The translations under genes were made by a program, and so were the position numbers. From the NCBI GenBank assembly GCA_903895855.1, contig CAITVN010000189.1, positions 1 through 64,000 of the forward strand: DNA of 64,000 nt, read 5' to 3'. Source of the stretch: Oligoflexia bacterium. GTDB taxonomy: Bacteria; Bdellovibrionota; UBA1018. A model generated the notes under the pieces. It was not told where the DNA came from and did not search any database. It saw only the letters and a program-made list of their open reading frames with translations. Position 1 is the stretch's first letter, and each line of letters begins with the position of its first letter. Shown piece by piece: positions 1-8,964 of this stretch.

Positions 1-2
1 AC

Positions 3-304
3 AAAAACGAACTCAAACGGAATTTGATAGGATACCTTCGCGGTCGACAAAAAAGGCCAGACCTTGTTCGCAGGTACTTCGAAGCAAGACACGTAAGCTA
101 CGCGGCCTAAGAATACGCACTATGTTATGCTCCTGGTAATATTTAGAAACCTTACGTCTTTATGCGAAGAAGAATACGGTGGTCATCGATGAGGCTCAAA
201 AAGTACCCATCGTCTTTGATCAAATTAAAGCGATTGTTGACGAAGACACAAGGCCCGGTCAGTTTCTGCTTACCTCCCAAGACAAACGGAATGGTTCGTT
301 TTAA
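3..304 (+). pseudogene. Decayed AAA ATPase (DUF4143 type)
   Basis: Remnant of an AAA/DUF4143 ATPase like the intact gene that follows. Positions 3-107 encode a degraded N-terminal P-loop region in which GRQ is followed by LVRRYFEARHVSYA, but the Walker A lysine and threonine are missing. A TAA at 108 ends that frame. A different frame from 140 encodes VVIDEAQKVP, the Walker B segment, followed by DEDTRPGQFLLTS, and then stops near 302. The C-terminal half is absent. No start codon or ribosome site joins the pieces, so it is very probably not expressed as a functional protein. The assignment rests on motif recognition only. Confidence 0.6.
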
Positions 305-334
305 ATTTAGTTTAGTGTTATTAAGTTGTTACAT

Positions 335-393
335 AATTATCGAGTACACTCGATAATTACTGTTGAATTATATCGAGTACATTCGATATAATT
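335..393. promoter_or_regulatory. Two tandem palindromes upstream of AAA ATPase
   Basis: The first palindrome (335-358) has perfect 11-bp arms, AATTATCGAGT and its complement, around AC. The second (366-393) has 13-bp arms starting AATTATATCGAGT, with one mismatch, around the same AC. The second ends five bases before the ATG at 399 and occupies the place where a ribosome-binding site would lie; no Shine-Dalgarno sequence is visible. They could be an operator pair or translation-blocking hairpins. Function is inferred. Confidence 0.6.
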
Positions 394-398
394 GAGCA

Positions 399-1688
399 AT
401 GATTTCTCGTGACCAAGCTAAACAGATTTTAGACGATTGGCAGCAGACCTATATTGCCTATCTTGACGAGCTCAAGCCGCGATCGCCACAGATAAAACCT
501 TCAAAGCATTACGCTCATGGATTGGTCGGGGTGCGCCGATGTGGCAAATCGTGGGCGGCAATCGAACTCGCTGCGTCGATTGCGACAGCACAGCGATCAC
601 CTCAGGTCAGACGTTCTCTCTATCTCAACTTCGAAGACCCCGCCTTTATGGGAAACGACAGCTACCAGAATATCGATGTACTTCTTTCGGTCGATGCTGA
701 GTTTGAAAAAACCCCGATCACTACGTTGATACTAGATGAAATCCAAAACATTCAAGGCTGGGAACGTTGGGTGCGAAAAGCGGTAGACTCGAAACAAACC
801 AACATCATGATCACCGGATCGTCAGCTAAACTTCTCAGCTCTGAACTAGCCACTTCACTTACTGGAAGGTGCCTCGAACACAGAATTTGGCCGCTTTCTT
901 ACAAAGAATTTCTCAATTTCACTAATCGCCGGCTAACTACCTATGAGCAACACCGAGGTGCTCTCAGTGAGTACTTGCAGTGGGGTGGATTTCCGGCGGT
1001 GGTACTTGAAAATGAGACTCGTATAAAAAAGGAACTCCTGAAGCAATACGCCCTAGACATCGTTTCAAAAGACGTCGTCGCACGAAATGCGATCCGCGAT
1101 CGCAGGGCACTCGATCAAATGACAAGGTACTACGCAACCAACATTAGCTCACTGCACTCGTATCAAGCCATTCGCAAGGCATTTGATATCACAGTTGATA
1201 TGGCAGTCGATTACACCCGGTATTTGAACGATGCCTTTTACTGTTTTGAAGTGCAGCGTTTTCACCCCAATATGAAGGTACAGATTCGCGATCCAAAGAA
1301 GATTTATGGTATCGATACGGGTCTTCGAAACGTACTCACGCAGTCGGTTAATCAGGATCGCGGCAAACTCGTCGAGAACGTGGTGTTCATAGAACTCATG
1401 AGGCGCGGTTACGATGTGAACTATTATCGAGGCGAACGCGAATGTGATTTTGTACTTACAGAAAACGGTAGCCCGCACACGGTGATTCAAGTGACAGACT
1501 CAAACCTTGAAGAGGCTTCGCTAAAAGAACGCGAAATTCGGGGACTTCTTGAGGCAGCGAAGGCTACAAAGCTCAAGTCAGGCGTGATCGTCACTGATCG
1601 GCTTCATGAAACAAGATCGATAGAAAACGTGAAAATACAATTCATACCGCTGCATATGTGGTTAACGTCAGACAGCGCCGAAACGTGA
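399..1688 (+). CDS. AAA family ATPase, DUF4143 domain
   Basis: A 429-residue ATPase of the AAA_14/DUF4143 family, whose members are widespread and poorly understood. Walker A is GVRRCGKSW near residue 45 and Walker B is TLILDEIQN near residue 110. A sensor-like ITGSSAKLL is followed by the family hallmark SLTGRCLEHRIWPLS. The C-terminal half is the DUF4143 region, with a nuclease-fold-like segment ECDFVLTENGSPHTVIQVT that resembles a PD-(D/E)xK core but was not tested. The ATG at 399 follows two palindromes directly and has no clear ribosome site. It ends one base before the convergent mutase gene. A decayed relative lies just upstream. Confidence 0.85.
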   Translation: MISRDQAKQILDDWQQTYIAYLDELKPRSPQIKPSKHYAHGLVGVRRCGKSWAAIELAASIATAQRSPQVRRSLYLNFEDPAFMGNDSYQNIDVLLSVDAEFEKTPITTLILDEIQNIQGWERWVRKAVDSKQTNIMITGSSAKLLSSELATSLTGRCLEHRIWPLSYKEFLNFTNRRLTTYEQHRGALSEYLQWGGFPAVVLENETRIKKELLKQYALDIVSKDVVARNAIRDRRALDQMTRYYATNISSLHSYQAIRKAFDITVDMAVDYTRYLNDAFYCFEVQRFHPNMKVQIRDPKKIYGIDTGLRNVLTQSVNQDRGKLVENVVFIELMRRGYDVNYYRGERECDFVLTENGSPHTVIQVTDSNLEEASLKEREIRGLLEAAKATKLKSGVIVTDRLHETRSIENVKIQFIPLHMWLTSDSAET

Positions 1689-3236
1689 TTACCCCTGCCG
1701 ATGTCTACCAAACGTTTTCGCAAGCGTAGCGGTGATTTCACCCACGGTGCAGCGGGCGCGTGCAGCGGCGAGAATTTCGGGCATCAAGGTTTCGTCTTTT
1801 GCCCCTGTGCACTTCGCGTGAAGTGCATCAAGCGCGGCAGATGCCTTCAGTGAATCGCGAGTCGCCTTCAATTTTTTCAGCCGTTCGATCGTTTGATTTT
1901 CTGAAGTCAGACTCAGCTTGAATCGTTCGGGTTTCGCTTGAGATGACGTCTCTTCGAAGCAATTCACCCCGATAATCAGGCGTTTTTTTGATTCTAGCGA
2001 TTGTTGATACTGATAAGAAGCATCGTCAATTAACTGTGAGGTGAGCCCAGACTCAATGGCTTTGAGAGCTCCACCAGTGCGTTCAATGGTTTGCATCACC
2101 TCGCTCGCTCGGCGCTCAAGTTCGTCGGTGAGGGCCTCGATGTAAGGCGAACCTCCGAGTGGATCAACCACTTCGGTAATGCCCGTTTCATTGGCAAGAA
2201 TCTGTTGAGTTCGAAGGGCTAGCGTTTGCGAGCGTTCAGTCGGAATCGCAATCGCTTCATCAAAACAAGAAAGCGCTAACGATTGCACGCCACCCAAGAC
2301 CGACGCCATGGCTTGGTAAGCTGCGCGCACAATATTATTCTCGGGTTGTTGGGCGGTGAGTGTAGCGCCACCCGTCTGAACGTGCACGCGAAGCTGCATC
2401 GATTTCGGGTCTTTAGCCCCGAATTTTTCTTTCACAATTCTCGCCCACATTCGCCGAAGAGCTCGGTACTTCGCAATTTCAGCGAAGAACTCGTTTTGCG
2501 TGTTGAAAATCCACGAAATTTGCCCGGCAAATTGATCAATCGACAGCCCCATCGAGATCAATCGCTCACAGTAGGCAATGGCATGAGCGAGGGCGAGGCC
2601 CATTTCTTGTTCAATCGAACAACCCGCATCGCGCATGTGATAACCACTCACGCTAATCGCATTGAATTTGGGCAGCGTTCGCGAGCAGTGTGCAATCAAA
2701 TCAGTGGCAAGCCTGAGCGAGGGCTTGGGCGGAAACACATAAGTACCTCGAGCGACGAACTCTTTTAAAACATCGTTTTGCACCGTACCCATGAGTTTAC
2801 TCGCATCGAAGCCTTGCTCTTCGGCGGCGACTTGTAAGAAGGCGACTAATATCGGTGCCGTCGCGTTGATCGTCATCGAGAGCGATAGCTGATCGAGAGG
2901 CAACCCCGAGACAATAGCAATCATGTCATCAACCGAACTGAGCGAAACCCCGACACGACCCACTTCGCCGCGAGAACGCGCATCGTCGGGGTCTAGGCCC
3001 ATCTGTGTGGGTAAATCAAACGCGAGAGAGAGCCCGGTTTGCCCTTGAGAAAGTAAAAATCGAAAGCGTTGATTGGTTTCACTGGGGCCACCAAAGCCCG
3101 CGTATTGTCGAATGGTCCAGTGGCGCGCACGGTACCCTTGTTTGTGTAGCCCGCGGGTAAACGGAAACGTGCCCGGCCCCTCGGTGGTGTCGCCAAAAAC
3201 CGCGGTCTGATTGAGGGTGGTAAAAAACTCGCTCAT
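1689..3236 (-). CDS. Acyl-CoA mutase large subunit (methylmalonyl/ethylmalonyl-CoA mutase type)
   Basis: A 515-residue catalytic subunit of a B12-dependent acyl-CoA mutase. WTIRQYAGF (Tyr45) and SGYH (Tyr199, His200) match active-site residues of methylmalonyl-CoA mutase. Arg163 in VARGTYVFPP aligns with the arginine that holds the free carboxylate of methylmalonyl-CoA. Tyr plus Arg argues for a malonyl-type substrate rather than isobutyryl-CoA, whose mutase has Phe and Gln. The protein ends after the barrel, so the usual C-terminal B12-binding domain (DxHxxG) must be a separate subunit; none is in this window. The ATG overlaps the stop of the MaoC gene by four bases. Context with the next two genes suggests ethylmalonyl-CoA mutase. 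Confidence 0.85.
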   Translation of the reverse strand: MSEFFTTLNQTAVFGDTTEGPGTFPFTRGLHKQGYRARHWTIRQYAGFGGPSETNQRFRFLLSQGQTGLSLAFDLPTQMGLDPDDARSRGEVGRVGVSLSSVDDMIAIVSGLPLDQLSLSMTINATAPILVAFLQVAAEEQGFDASKLMGTVQNDVLKEFVARGTYVFPPKPSLRLATDLIAHCSRTLPKFNAISVSGYHMRDAGCSIEQEMGLALAHAIAYCERLISMGLSIDQFAGQISWIFNTQNEFFAEIAKYRALRRMWARIVKEKFGAKDPKSMQLRVHVQTGGATLTAQQPENNIVRAAYQAMASVLGGVQSLALSCFDEAIAIPTERSQTLALRTQQILANETGITEVVDPLGGSPYIEALTDELERRASEVMQTIERTGGALKAIESGLTSQLIDDASYQYQQSLESKKRLIIGVNCFEETSSQAKPERFKLSLTSENQTIERLKKLKATRDSLKASAALDALHAKCTGAKDETLMPEILAAARARCTVGEITATLAKTFGRHRQG

Positions 3237-4432
3237 ATCACTGAGCGCTTTCTAATCATCACTCGTCTTTCGATTTCGAAATTCTTTTCGACAATTTTTT
3301 CTAATCCCATTTTCTTTTTGTCGTTTTCTTTCAAGAATAGCTGCGAGCCGTAGCGTTTGATGGCATCTGCGGGGTTCAAATTTTTGAGTCCGATGAGTTG
3401 AAGGGTGAGAATTCCAACGCCAGGGTGATGAGAGTCTTCTTTCTTTAATACCCGCGTAATCGCATAGAGAGTGTCACCGGTGCGAGTGGGCTGAGTGTGG
3501 TAGCCTTGAGTGTAGCCCAGGTCATAAATGAGATTTTCAGTGGTGTCACGACTGGCTAGGCCCGTGATCCAAGAAAACACAAGACCGCCATACACCACCG
3601 GTGCGCCGCCCATAGGAGCCGGTAGCGAGTGCGTGTAGACCGTGTCGAAATGTAGGGGGTGAGTGTTTCCGAGTTTGTAGGTCCAATTCACGTGTTCATC
3701 GGTTACGGTTCTGCCATTGAAATGTGCGATGATTTGCCCGACTTCGAAATTTTCAAAGGTTGTATTTTCGCTGGTCCAGTGAGCGAGTGCCGATTTCATT
3801 TTTGAATCGCTAAGCGCTGCTAGGTTTTCGGGCAGTTTGATGATCGGGTGGTCGATCCAGTGAAATTCGGGTTGCACGCCTAATACCACGGGTGCGCTTC
3901 GATCTTCTTGTACAGGGTTCGACGGAATCATGATTTTGCGTTCATAGCGAACGACCACTTCAGAGTGCTGGTTCATGGCAATCGTTTGAACATGTACAAT
4001 TCCAGGCTCACCCGGGGCCTTGACCTTCTTATCAATGACTCTAGTCATCGCTCTTAACGTATCGCCTACATAAGTGACGCGCGGAAAACACACATCGTAA
4101 TACCCTAGGTGCGCAATCGCTTTTTCAGATTCGTTCTGAACACCCAGACTTAAAGCCGTGGCTAGCACCATCAGAGGTGACACTGGCTGTTTTTCGAATC
4201 CTAGAAGTTTTGGATACTCTTCGTTCAAGTATAATGGGCAAGATTCCATAAACGTCGTCGCAAAATCTTGCGCGAGTGCGGCATGAAGCGTGATACCACG
4301 CGGGTGCGTAAATACTTGCCCCGGGTGAAATTCTTCAAGGTATCTGCCGTAAGTGGGGCTTGAGACTTTGACAACTTCAGGTGGTACAGTTGGACTGACT
4401 TCATTCCACGGTGACCAGGTGAGTGAGCTCAT
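3233..4432 (-). CDS. MaoC-like hydratase, probable mesaconyl-CoA hydratase
   Basis: A 399-residue double-hotdog protein. The first hotdog covers roughly residues 28-190, containing GRYLEEFHPGQVFTHPRG. The second covers roughly 220-370 and holds the hydratase signature GNTHPLHFD near residue 252. Two fused MaoC domains and the location between acyl-CoA dehydrogenase and mutase genes fit mesaconyl-CoA hydratase of the ethylmalonyl-CoA pathway, which hydrates mesaconyl-C1-CoA to methylmalyl-CoA. It is in an operon: 27 bases after the dehydrogenase gene and overlapping the mutase start by four bases. Another enoyl-CoA hydratase role cannot be excluded from sequence alone. Confidence 0.75.
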   Translation of the reverse strand: MSSLTWSPWNEVSPTVPPEVVKVSSPTYGRYLEEFHPGQVFTHPRGITLHAALAQDFATTFMESCPLYLNEEYPKLLGFEKQPVSPLMVLATALSLGVQNESEKAIAHLGYYDVCFPRVTYVGDTLRAMTRVIDKKVKAPGEPGIVHVQTIAMNQHSEVVVRYERKIMIPSNPVQEDRSAPVVLGVQPEFHWIDHPIIKLPENLAALSDSKMKSALAHWTSENTTFENFEVGQIIAHFNGRTVTDEHVNWTYKLGNTHPLHFDTVYTHSLPAPMGGAPVVYGGLVFSWITGLASRDTTENLIYDLGYTQGYHTQPTRTGDTLYAITRVLKKEDSHHPGVGILTLQLIGLKNLNPADAIKRYGSQLFLKENDKKKMGLEKIVEKNFEIERRVMIRKRSVI

Positions 4433-4459
4433 TTTTTTATCTCCTTCGTGAACGAATTC

Positions 4460-6052
4460 TTAATTCTTTTTTGAAAACAATTGCGGAGCAATCACTTTCA
4501 ACGCAAGCACTTCTTCGGCGCCCTCAAAAATCGACAAGACTCTGGCATCAACGAAATAGCGCGAAACAGCATACTCTTCTGCATAACCCATGCCTCCATG
4601 AGTCTGTTGGGCTTCGCGCGTCAACCACTCAGCAGTGGCAGAACAGTAGAGTTTCGCGAGTGCTGCCGTCGCCGAGCCTTCTGGGGTGTCCATGACTCGG
4701 GCCGCCTGGTAGGTGAGTGCGCGACAAGCGAGAAGTGACGCCGCCATTTGCGTGATCTTGGCACTCATGGCTTCGTGGTGATACAGGGGCACACCGAAAA
4801 TTTGGCGAGAAGCCACATAGTGAATCGCCTTCTCAAGGGCAGCGTGCATGAGGCCATTCGCTCTCGCCGCAGTTTGAAGTCGGCCGGCGGTGAATCCTTC
4901 CATTTGTAAGTAAAATCCTTTGCCGAGGTAGGCATCGCCGCCAACGAGTGCGTTTTCGGGCACGAACCAATTTTCGAACGTTACCTCAAAAGAGTGCATG
5001 CCGCGGTAGCCGATGGTGGCGATCGCGCGTGCGTCCATGACTCCGCCATTCTCCGAAAACTTAAACGAATGGCCAAGAACTTGGGGCTTTTCGATCAAAA
5101 ACAATGACAGACCTTTGTGCTTGAGCGAGAGGTCTGAATCGGTTCGTGCGAGCACAGCCAAAACGTCAGCCCGACCGGCAAAGGTGCACCAAGTCTTTGT
5201 TCCAGAGATTCTCCAACCTTTTTGTGCCGAATCTCTTTTTGCCGTCACTCGAATTTGTGCGACATCAGATCCGTAGTCTGGCTCAGTGACCGCGATCGCG
5301 GCCATTTTTTCACCGGCGGCAATTTGGGGCAGCCATTTTTTCTTCTGCTCTTCGGTGCCGCCTTTCAGTAGTGCGCGGGCTAAAATTTCAGGTCGGGTGA
5401 CGAGACTACCTGCGGCACCCAGTGACCCGCGAGAGAGTTCTTCTGTGACTAAGACCATGCCGAGTGGGCCAGTGTTTTCACCCAGTTCAAAGCCACCGTA
5501 AGCTTCAGGAATGGTCAGGCCAAAGCAGCCCAACTCGCGAAGGGCAGAAATGAGAGACTCAGGAATGAGCTCGTCATTTCGATGAATCGATTCGGCAATT
5601 GGCACAACGTGGGTGTCGGCAAATTTTCTAAAACTACTTCGAATCATGTTGGATTCTTCAGATTCAATCGGAAACTCGGGTACGTTACCCGACTCAACAA
5701 GTTCGCGACCAATCGGCCCTAAAACAGAGTGTTTTAATTCAAATAAAACTAGGTGTTTTGTGATTTCGTCGCGTGTTAAGCCAAACTGTGAAGGGTCTGA
5801 GAGTAAAACTTTGAAGAGCTCTGAGCCTGCGCGTGCGAGTTGAATTTGTGCTAGGCGCATCATGAGCGAGTGGGGCGAGGCCCCAGTTTCTTCAGCCGAT
5901 TTCGCCAAAGCAATGGCGGCTTCGCAAGAACCGTAAACTTTAATCCACGAGTAGATTGCCGATTCTGACGATTTGTCAGGTGATATGGCCGACGATTGTG
6001 CTGAGAGAGCCGAAATGGTTTTTTGATTGAGTGAGCGCAACGAAGCAATCAT
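4460..6052 (-). CDS. Acyl-CoA dehydrogenase, probable methylsuccinyl-CoA dehydrogenase
   Basis: A 530-residue FAD-dependent acyl-CoA dehydrogenase with an extra N-terminal domain of about 140 residues before the canonical fold, as in methylsuccinyl-CoA dehydrogenases and unlike the usual 380-residue enzymes. The FAD/substrate segment AAIAVTEPDYGSD is present. Glu510 in SIFEGAEEV sits where the catalytic base is found. Methylsuccinyl-CoA dehydrogenase oxidises methylsuccinyl-CoA to mesaconyl-C1-CoA, the step before the MaoC gene product downstream. It is the first gene of a three-gene minus-strand operon. No cobalamin riboswitch-like structure was recognised in the 131-base upstream gap. Confidence 0.8.
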   Translation of the reverse strand: MIASLRSLNQKTISALSAQSSAISPDKSSESAIYSWIKVYGSCEAAIALAKSAEETGASPHSLMMRLAQIQLARAGSELFKVLLSDPSQFGLTRDEITKHLVLFELKHSVLGPIGRELVESGNVPEFPIESEESNMIRSSFRKFADTHVVPIAESIHRNDELIPESLISALRELGCFGLTIPEAYGGFELGENTGPLGMVLVTEELSRGSLGAAGSLVTRPEILARALLKGGTEEQKKKWLPQIAAGEKMAAIAVTEPDYGSDVAQIRVTAKRDSAQKGWRISGTKTWCTFAGRADVLAVLARTDSDLSLKHKGLSLFLIEKPQVLGHSFKFSENGGVMDARAIATIGYRGMHSFEVTFENWFVPENALVGGDAYLGKGFYLQMEGFTAGRLQTAARANGLMHAALEKAIHYVASRQIFGVPLYHHEAMSAKITQMAASLLACRALTYQAARVMDTPEGSATAALAKLYCSATAEWLTREAQQTHGGMGYAEEYAVSRYFVDARVLSIFEGAEEVLALKVIAPQLFSKKN

Positions 6053-6183
6053 AGGTGTTCTCTAACCCCCGTTTTGTGGCCCTCAGCGTAATTCTCTCTC
6101 GCCAATCACACAAGGTAAAAAATACCTAGTTTCCGAACTCCCTAAAAAAGTCGTACACTCATAGACTAGGAGAGCCCCAACGA

Positions 6184-8070
6184 ATGGTGCCAGTACAAAA
6201 TAGAATTCAATTTGCGGTCGCGATGACGGCGCTGTTTAGTTTCATTTCGTGTGGAACTGCAACTGAGCAAAAAAAAGAAGAACTGCTCACCCAAAGTGCG
6301 TGCCTGAGCTCAGCTCCGAAAGAGTTGGTTTCAAACAGCGAAGGCACGGCGATGGTGTTCACTTTAGATCCGATTGCGACGAGTTTAAATCAAAAGCTTT
6401 CACCCGTTTCGATACACCTCGATGACTACCGCTCGCCAGTCGCTTTGCATAACTTAGGTGGCACGGGAGTGTTGCTAGGAAAATTTGTTGATGTCAGAAA
6501 TGGAGCAAAATGCTCTAGCGGGTATTCTGCCTATGAGAAGACACAAGACTTTAGGTATTCAGTCAGTGACACTCGTTTTCAAGAAACCATGGCTTATTAT
6601 GCCGGCGATTTGCTGAGATCAGAGCTTGACCAAGCGGGCGCACTCTATCCGGCCGAGGCGGTAAAAATTATTGCACATTGTCCGGTAGAAGATAACGCTT
6701 TTTATGTACGCGGTACCACTAAGACCGGTGAGGTGGTTCGCCAGGTTTGCTTAGGTGACTCAAAGTCGACACCGGGCGCTTCGTATTCAGACGATGCGAT
6801 GGTGACGATGCACGAACTCGAGCACGCAACGACGGTCGAAGCTTACCACCCGACACTCGATATGGGCCGCTTTTTCTACGACGAAGCGGGTGCTCTCAGT
6901 GAGGCCATTTCAGATTTTACAGCGCTAACGTACTTTGCCCCCGAGCAAGATAGCTCACTTGACATCAGAGTGTTCAGTCGCTGGGCGCTTGGAATGTTCA
7001 TGCCCAATTACAAAGGAATTCGGGGAGCTCACCGCTGTCCGGCATATGATCCAGGATACCCAAAGTGTGCACACTATTCTGTGAATGCCTCAGGCTTCTC
7101 GGCTGACCTCAATCACATTAGTTACAGTTATCCAGATGGCCTGGGTTGGCCTTTTGCGAATAATTATTCTGCGCCCAATTTTGTGCGTTCTGCCTTTACT
7201 AGTTACCACGGCCAAGAAGAAATTCACAATGCCGGTATGGTGATGACCGGTACACTCTTTGATATTTATGAAGCGCTGCTGGCAGGTTCTAAAGATAGTG
7301 ATCATTCGCGTTTTCGGCAGATGCAGCGCATGATCGTGAAGGCATTAGCATTGAGTCCGAAACCTTCAGCGGGTAGTCAAGCACCTCTCACGATGATTGA
7401 ATTTTCGAGGCAAATGGTTGAAGCGGCGGTTTTGTTGAGTTGGGCTGATTCTGAAATCGCGTCGCTTAAGCAAATGCTGGTTGAACGCGGCTTGCGAGAC
7501 TTTACGGCGCTGACCAGTGATTGGGGCTTTGCGGGTCCAGGCGGAAATAATACACCAGGACTGTTAATTGAGGATAATCCTATACAGCTCGAAGCCTGGA
7601 CAATGCAGTACCGAGGTGATGCGAAACAAATTGCCACGTCACTCAAGATCAACTCTAAATTGAGTCCAGGTGAGACTGGGGTTATTTGGTTTGATGTCGC
7701 AAATAAATCGCATCAGTCGGCAGCAGGAATTAGTCTAACGGTGACTTCGCAAGACCCTGATGTTGAGTTTTTGGGCGCAGACTTTAACATCGGCTCTGTG
7801 AACTCGTCGCAAGCAGAAATTTTCTATGGAAAGGTCAATGGCATCGATATTGTGAATGCCCTCGATTCAACTAACGTCAATCACTCGGTGCCCTTGGGTA
7901 ATACTTACTTCATGACTAATCCTTTCTTTTACGGCACGCCGACAACGGGCCTTTGGGTGAAAGTAAAAGAATCAGCAACCCCCAACAAAAAAGTGGTACT
8001 GCGTGTCGTCGCAACGCCATCGAATGGCCAGGCCTCAACGATCGATTTTAACTTGGATGTGGTTCAGTAG
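6184..8070 (+). CDS. Lipoprotein zinc metallopeptidase, thermolysin-like
   Basis: A 628-residue exported protein with a lipobox (FISC, Cys near residue 23), so probably lipid-anchored. HELEH at residues 210-214 is a HExxH zinc site. About 26 residues later GALSEAISDF (Glu240) matches the third zinc ligand and ExxSD pattern of thermolysin/fungalysin-type peptidases. The region after residue 500 looks like a beta-rich accessory domain. Unlike classical thermolysins there is no N-terminal FTP/PepSY propeptide; a protein with that character is encoded five bases downstream. AGGAG lies before the ATG. Confidence 0.75.
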   Translation: MVPVQNRIQFAVAMTALFSFISCGTATEQKKEELLTQSACLSSAPKELVSNSEGTAMVFTLDPIATSLNQKLSPVSIHLDDYRSPVALHNLGGTGVLLGKFVDVRNGAKCSSGYSAYEKTQDFRYSVSDTRFQETMAYYAGDLLRSELDQAGALYPAEAVKIIAHCPVEDNAFYVRGTTKTGEVVRQVCLGDSKSTPGASYSDDAMVTMHELEHATTVEAYHPTLDMGRFFYDEAGALSEAISDFTALTYFAPEQDSSLDIRVFSRWALGMFMPNYKGIRGAHRCPAYDPGYPKCAHYSVNASGFSADLNHISYSYPDGLGWPFANNYSAPNFVRSAFTSYHGQEEIHNAGMVMTGTLFDIYEALLAGSKDSDHSRFRQMQRMIVKALALSPKPSAGSQAPLTMIEFSRQMVEAAVLLSWADSEIASLKQMLVERGLRDFTALTSDWGFAGPGGNNTPGLLIEDNPIQLEAWTMQYRGDAKQIATSLKINSKLSPGETGVIWFDVANKSHQSAAGISLTVTSQDPDVEFLGADFNIGSVNSSQAEIFYGKVNGIDIVNALDSTNVNHSVPLGNTYFMTNPFFYGTPTTGLWVKVKESATPNKKVVLRVVATPSNGQASTIDFNLDVVQ

Positions 8071-8075
8071 GTTTT

Positions 8076-8948
8076 ATGTTTAAGAATGTAGCGACCCTTT
8101 CGATCATTTTTGTTCTTGCCTGGTCGGTTTTTCGCATTGCGACGGTTGATGAGCGCAAAGCGGCATCACGACGAGTCGTTGCTAGCAAGTCGAGCAATGT
8201 GGCTCAAAACCTGGTGATTCACCAAGAACATTCGAGTGTCAGGCGGCTCGCTCTTTTGCCGCCTGAGCGCCCCAGTCGCGAAGAGCTAGAACAGAAATTG
8301 CGCGGCCAATTTGAAATTCAAGAGTCCCAAGGGTCCCAAGGGACTAATGACCCTGCTGATCTGCGCTTTAAGTGGTCTGGCGACCAATTGGTGAGAGTTG
8401 AAGTCAGCGGTGCGACACATGGTCGGTCTGGCACTGACACAAAATTAAGCGCCGGCGAATTGCAGGCTCGTGCAGAAAAATTTAAAGATCGCTTCCTCGA
8501 TACTTTGGGTTTGAATGGGGTGTCACTTGTGAATGGTAACGAATCGAGTCAGCATGTCGATGACGTGAGTGCCACTTTTCATTTCAAGCAAACGGTTAAC
8601 AGCCTGCCTCTGGTGCCGTGGGGCGACTTTATCGTGACTTTAGATAGCTCGGGTAACCTTTACCGTATCGATTCGTCGATCGTGGTGACAGAAGGGCAAG
8701 CGGCCAAACCTTCAACTGGCGAATTGAGCGAAGCCGACGCCAAAGCTGCGATTCGTACCGTATTGCAACAAGAGCCGAATACCGATTTTTTGACTTTTCG
8801 AAAAATTGGATACGTTGAAACCACCTCTGACTCGGCTCGGGCGGCAACGATTGTGGCCGCATTTGAAGCCATTTCAGGCAATTATCGCGTGGTGATTCGG
8901 GCAGCCAATGGGGCGGTTTTGGTGAGAGAGTCATTGAATCGTCATTGA
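8076..8948 (+). CDS. Membrane-anchored FTP/PepSY-like propeptide protein
   Basis: A 290-residue protein with one N-terminal hydrophobic segment (about 5-22), so periplasmic and tethered or secreted. Residues 130-205 (LGLNGVSLVNG, FHFKQTVNSLPLVPWGDFIV) resemble the fungalysin/thermolysin propeptide domain. Residues 218-285 (LSEADAKAAIRTVLQ) resemble a PepSY domain. In M4/M36 peptidases these domains are the N-terminal inhibitor and foldase. Here they form a separate protein directly after a peptidase gene that lacks them, so the likely role is chaperone or inhibitor of that peptidase. Domain calls are by eye. Confidence 0.6.
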   Translation: MFKNVATLSIIFVLAWSVFRIATVDERKAASRRVVASKSSNVAQNLVIHQEHSSVRRLALLPPERPSREELEQKLRGQFEIQESQGSQGTNDPADLRFKWSGDQLVRVEVSGATHGRSGTDTKLSAGELQARAEKFKDRFLDTLGLNGVSLVNGNESSQHVDDVSATFHFKQTVNSLPLVPWGDFIVTLDSSGNLYRIDSSIVVTEGQAAKPSTGELSEADAKAAIRTVLQQEPNTDFLTFRKIGYVETTSDSARAATIVAAFEAISGNYRVVIRAANGAVLVRESLNRH

Positions 8949-8964
8949 TAGCGGGCAGCTCCGG

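Noticed and set aside
162-356. 64-codon frame at the window start
   Set aside because: It is in another frame over a decayed ATPase fragment whose own frame shows clear family motifs.
6053-6183. Possible cobalamin riboswitch before the acyl-CoA mutase operon
   Set aside because: The gap is only 131 bases and shows none of the conserved B12-box sequence I could recognise.
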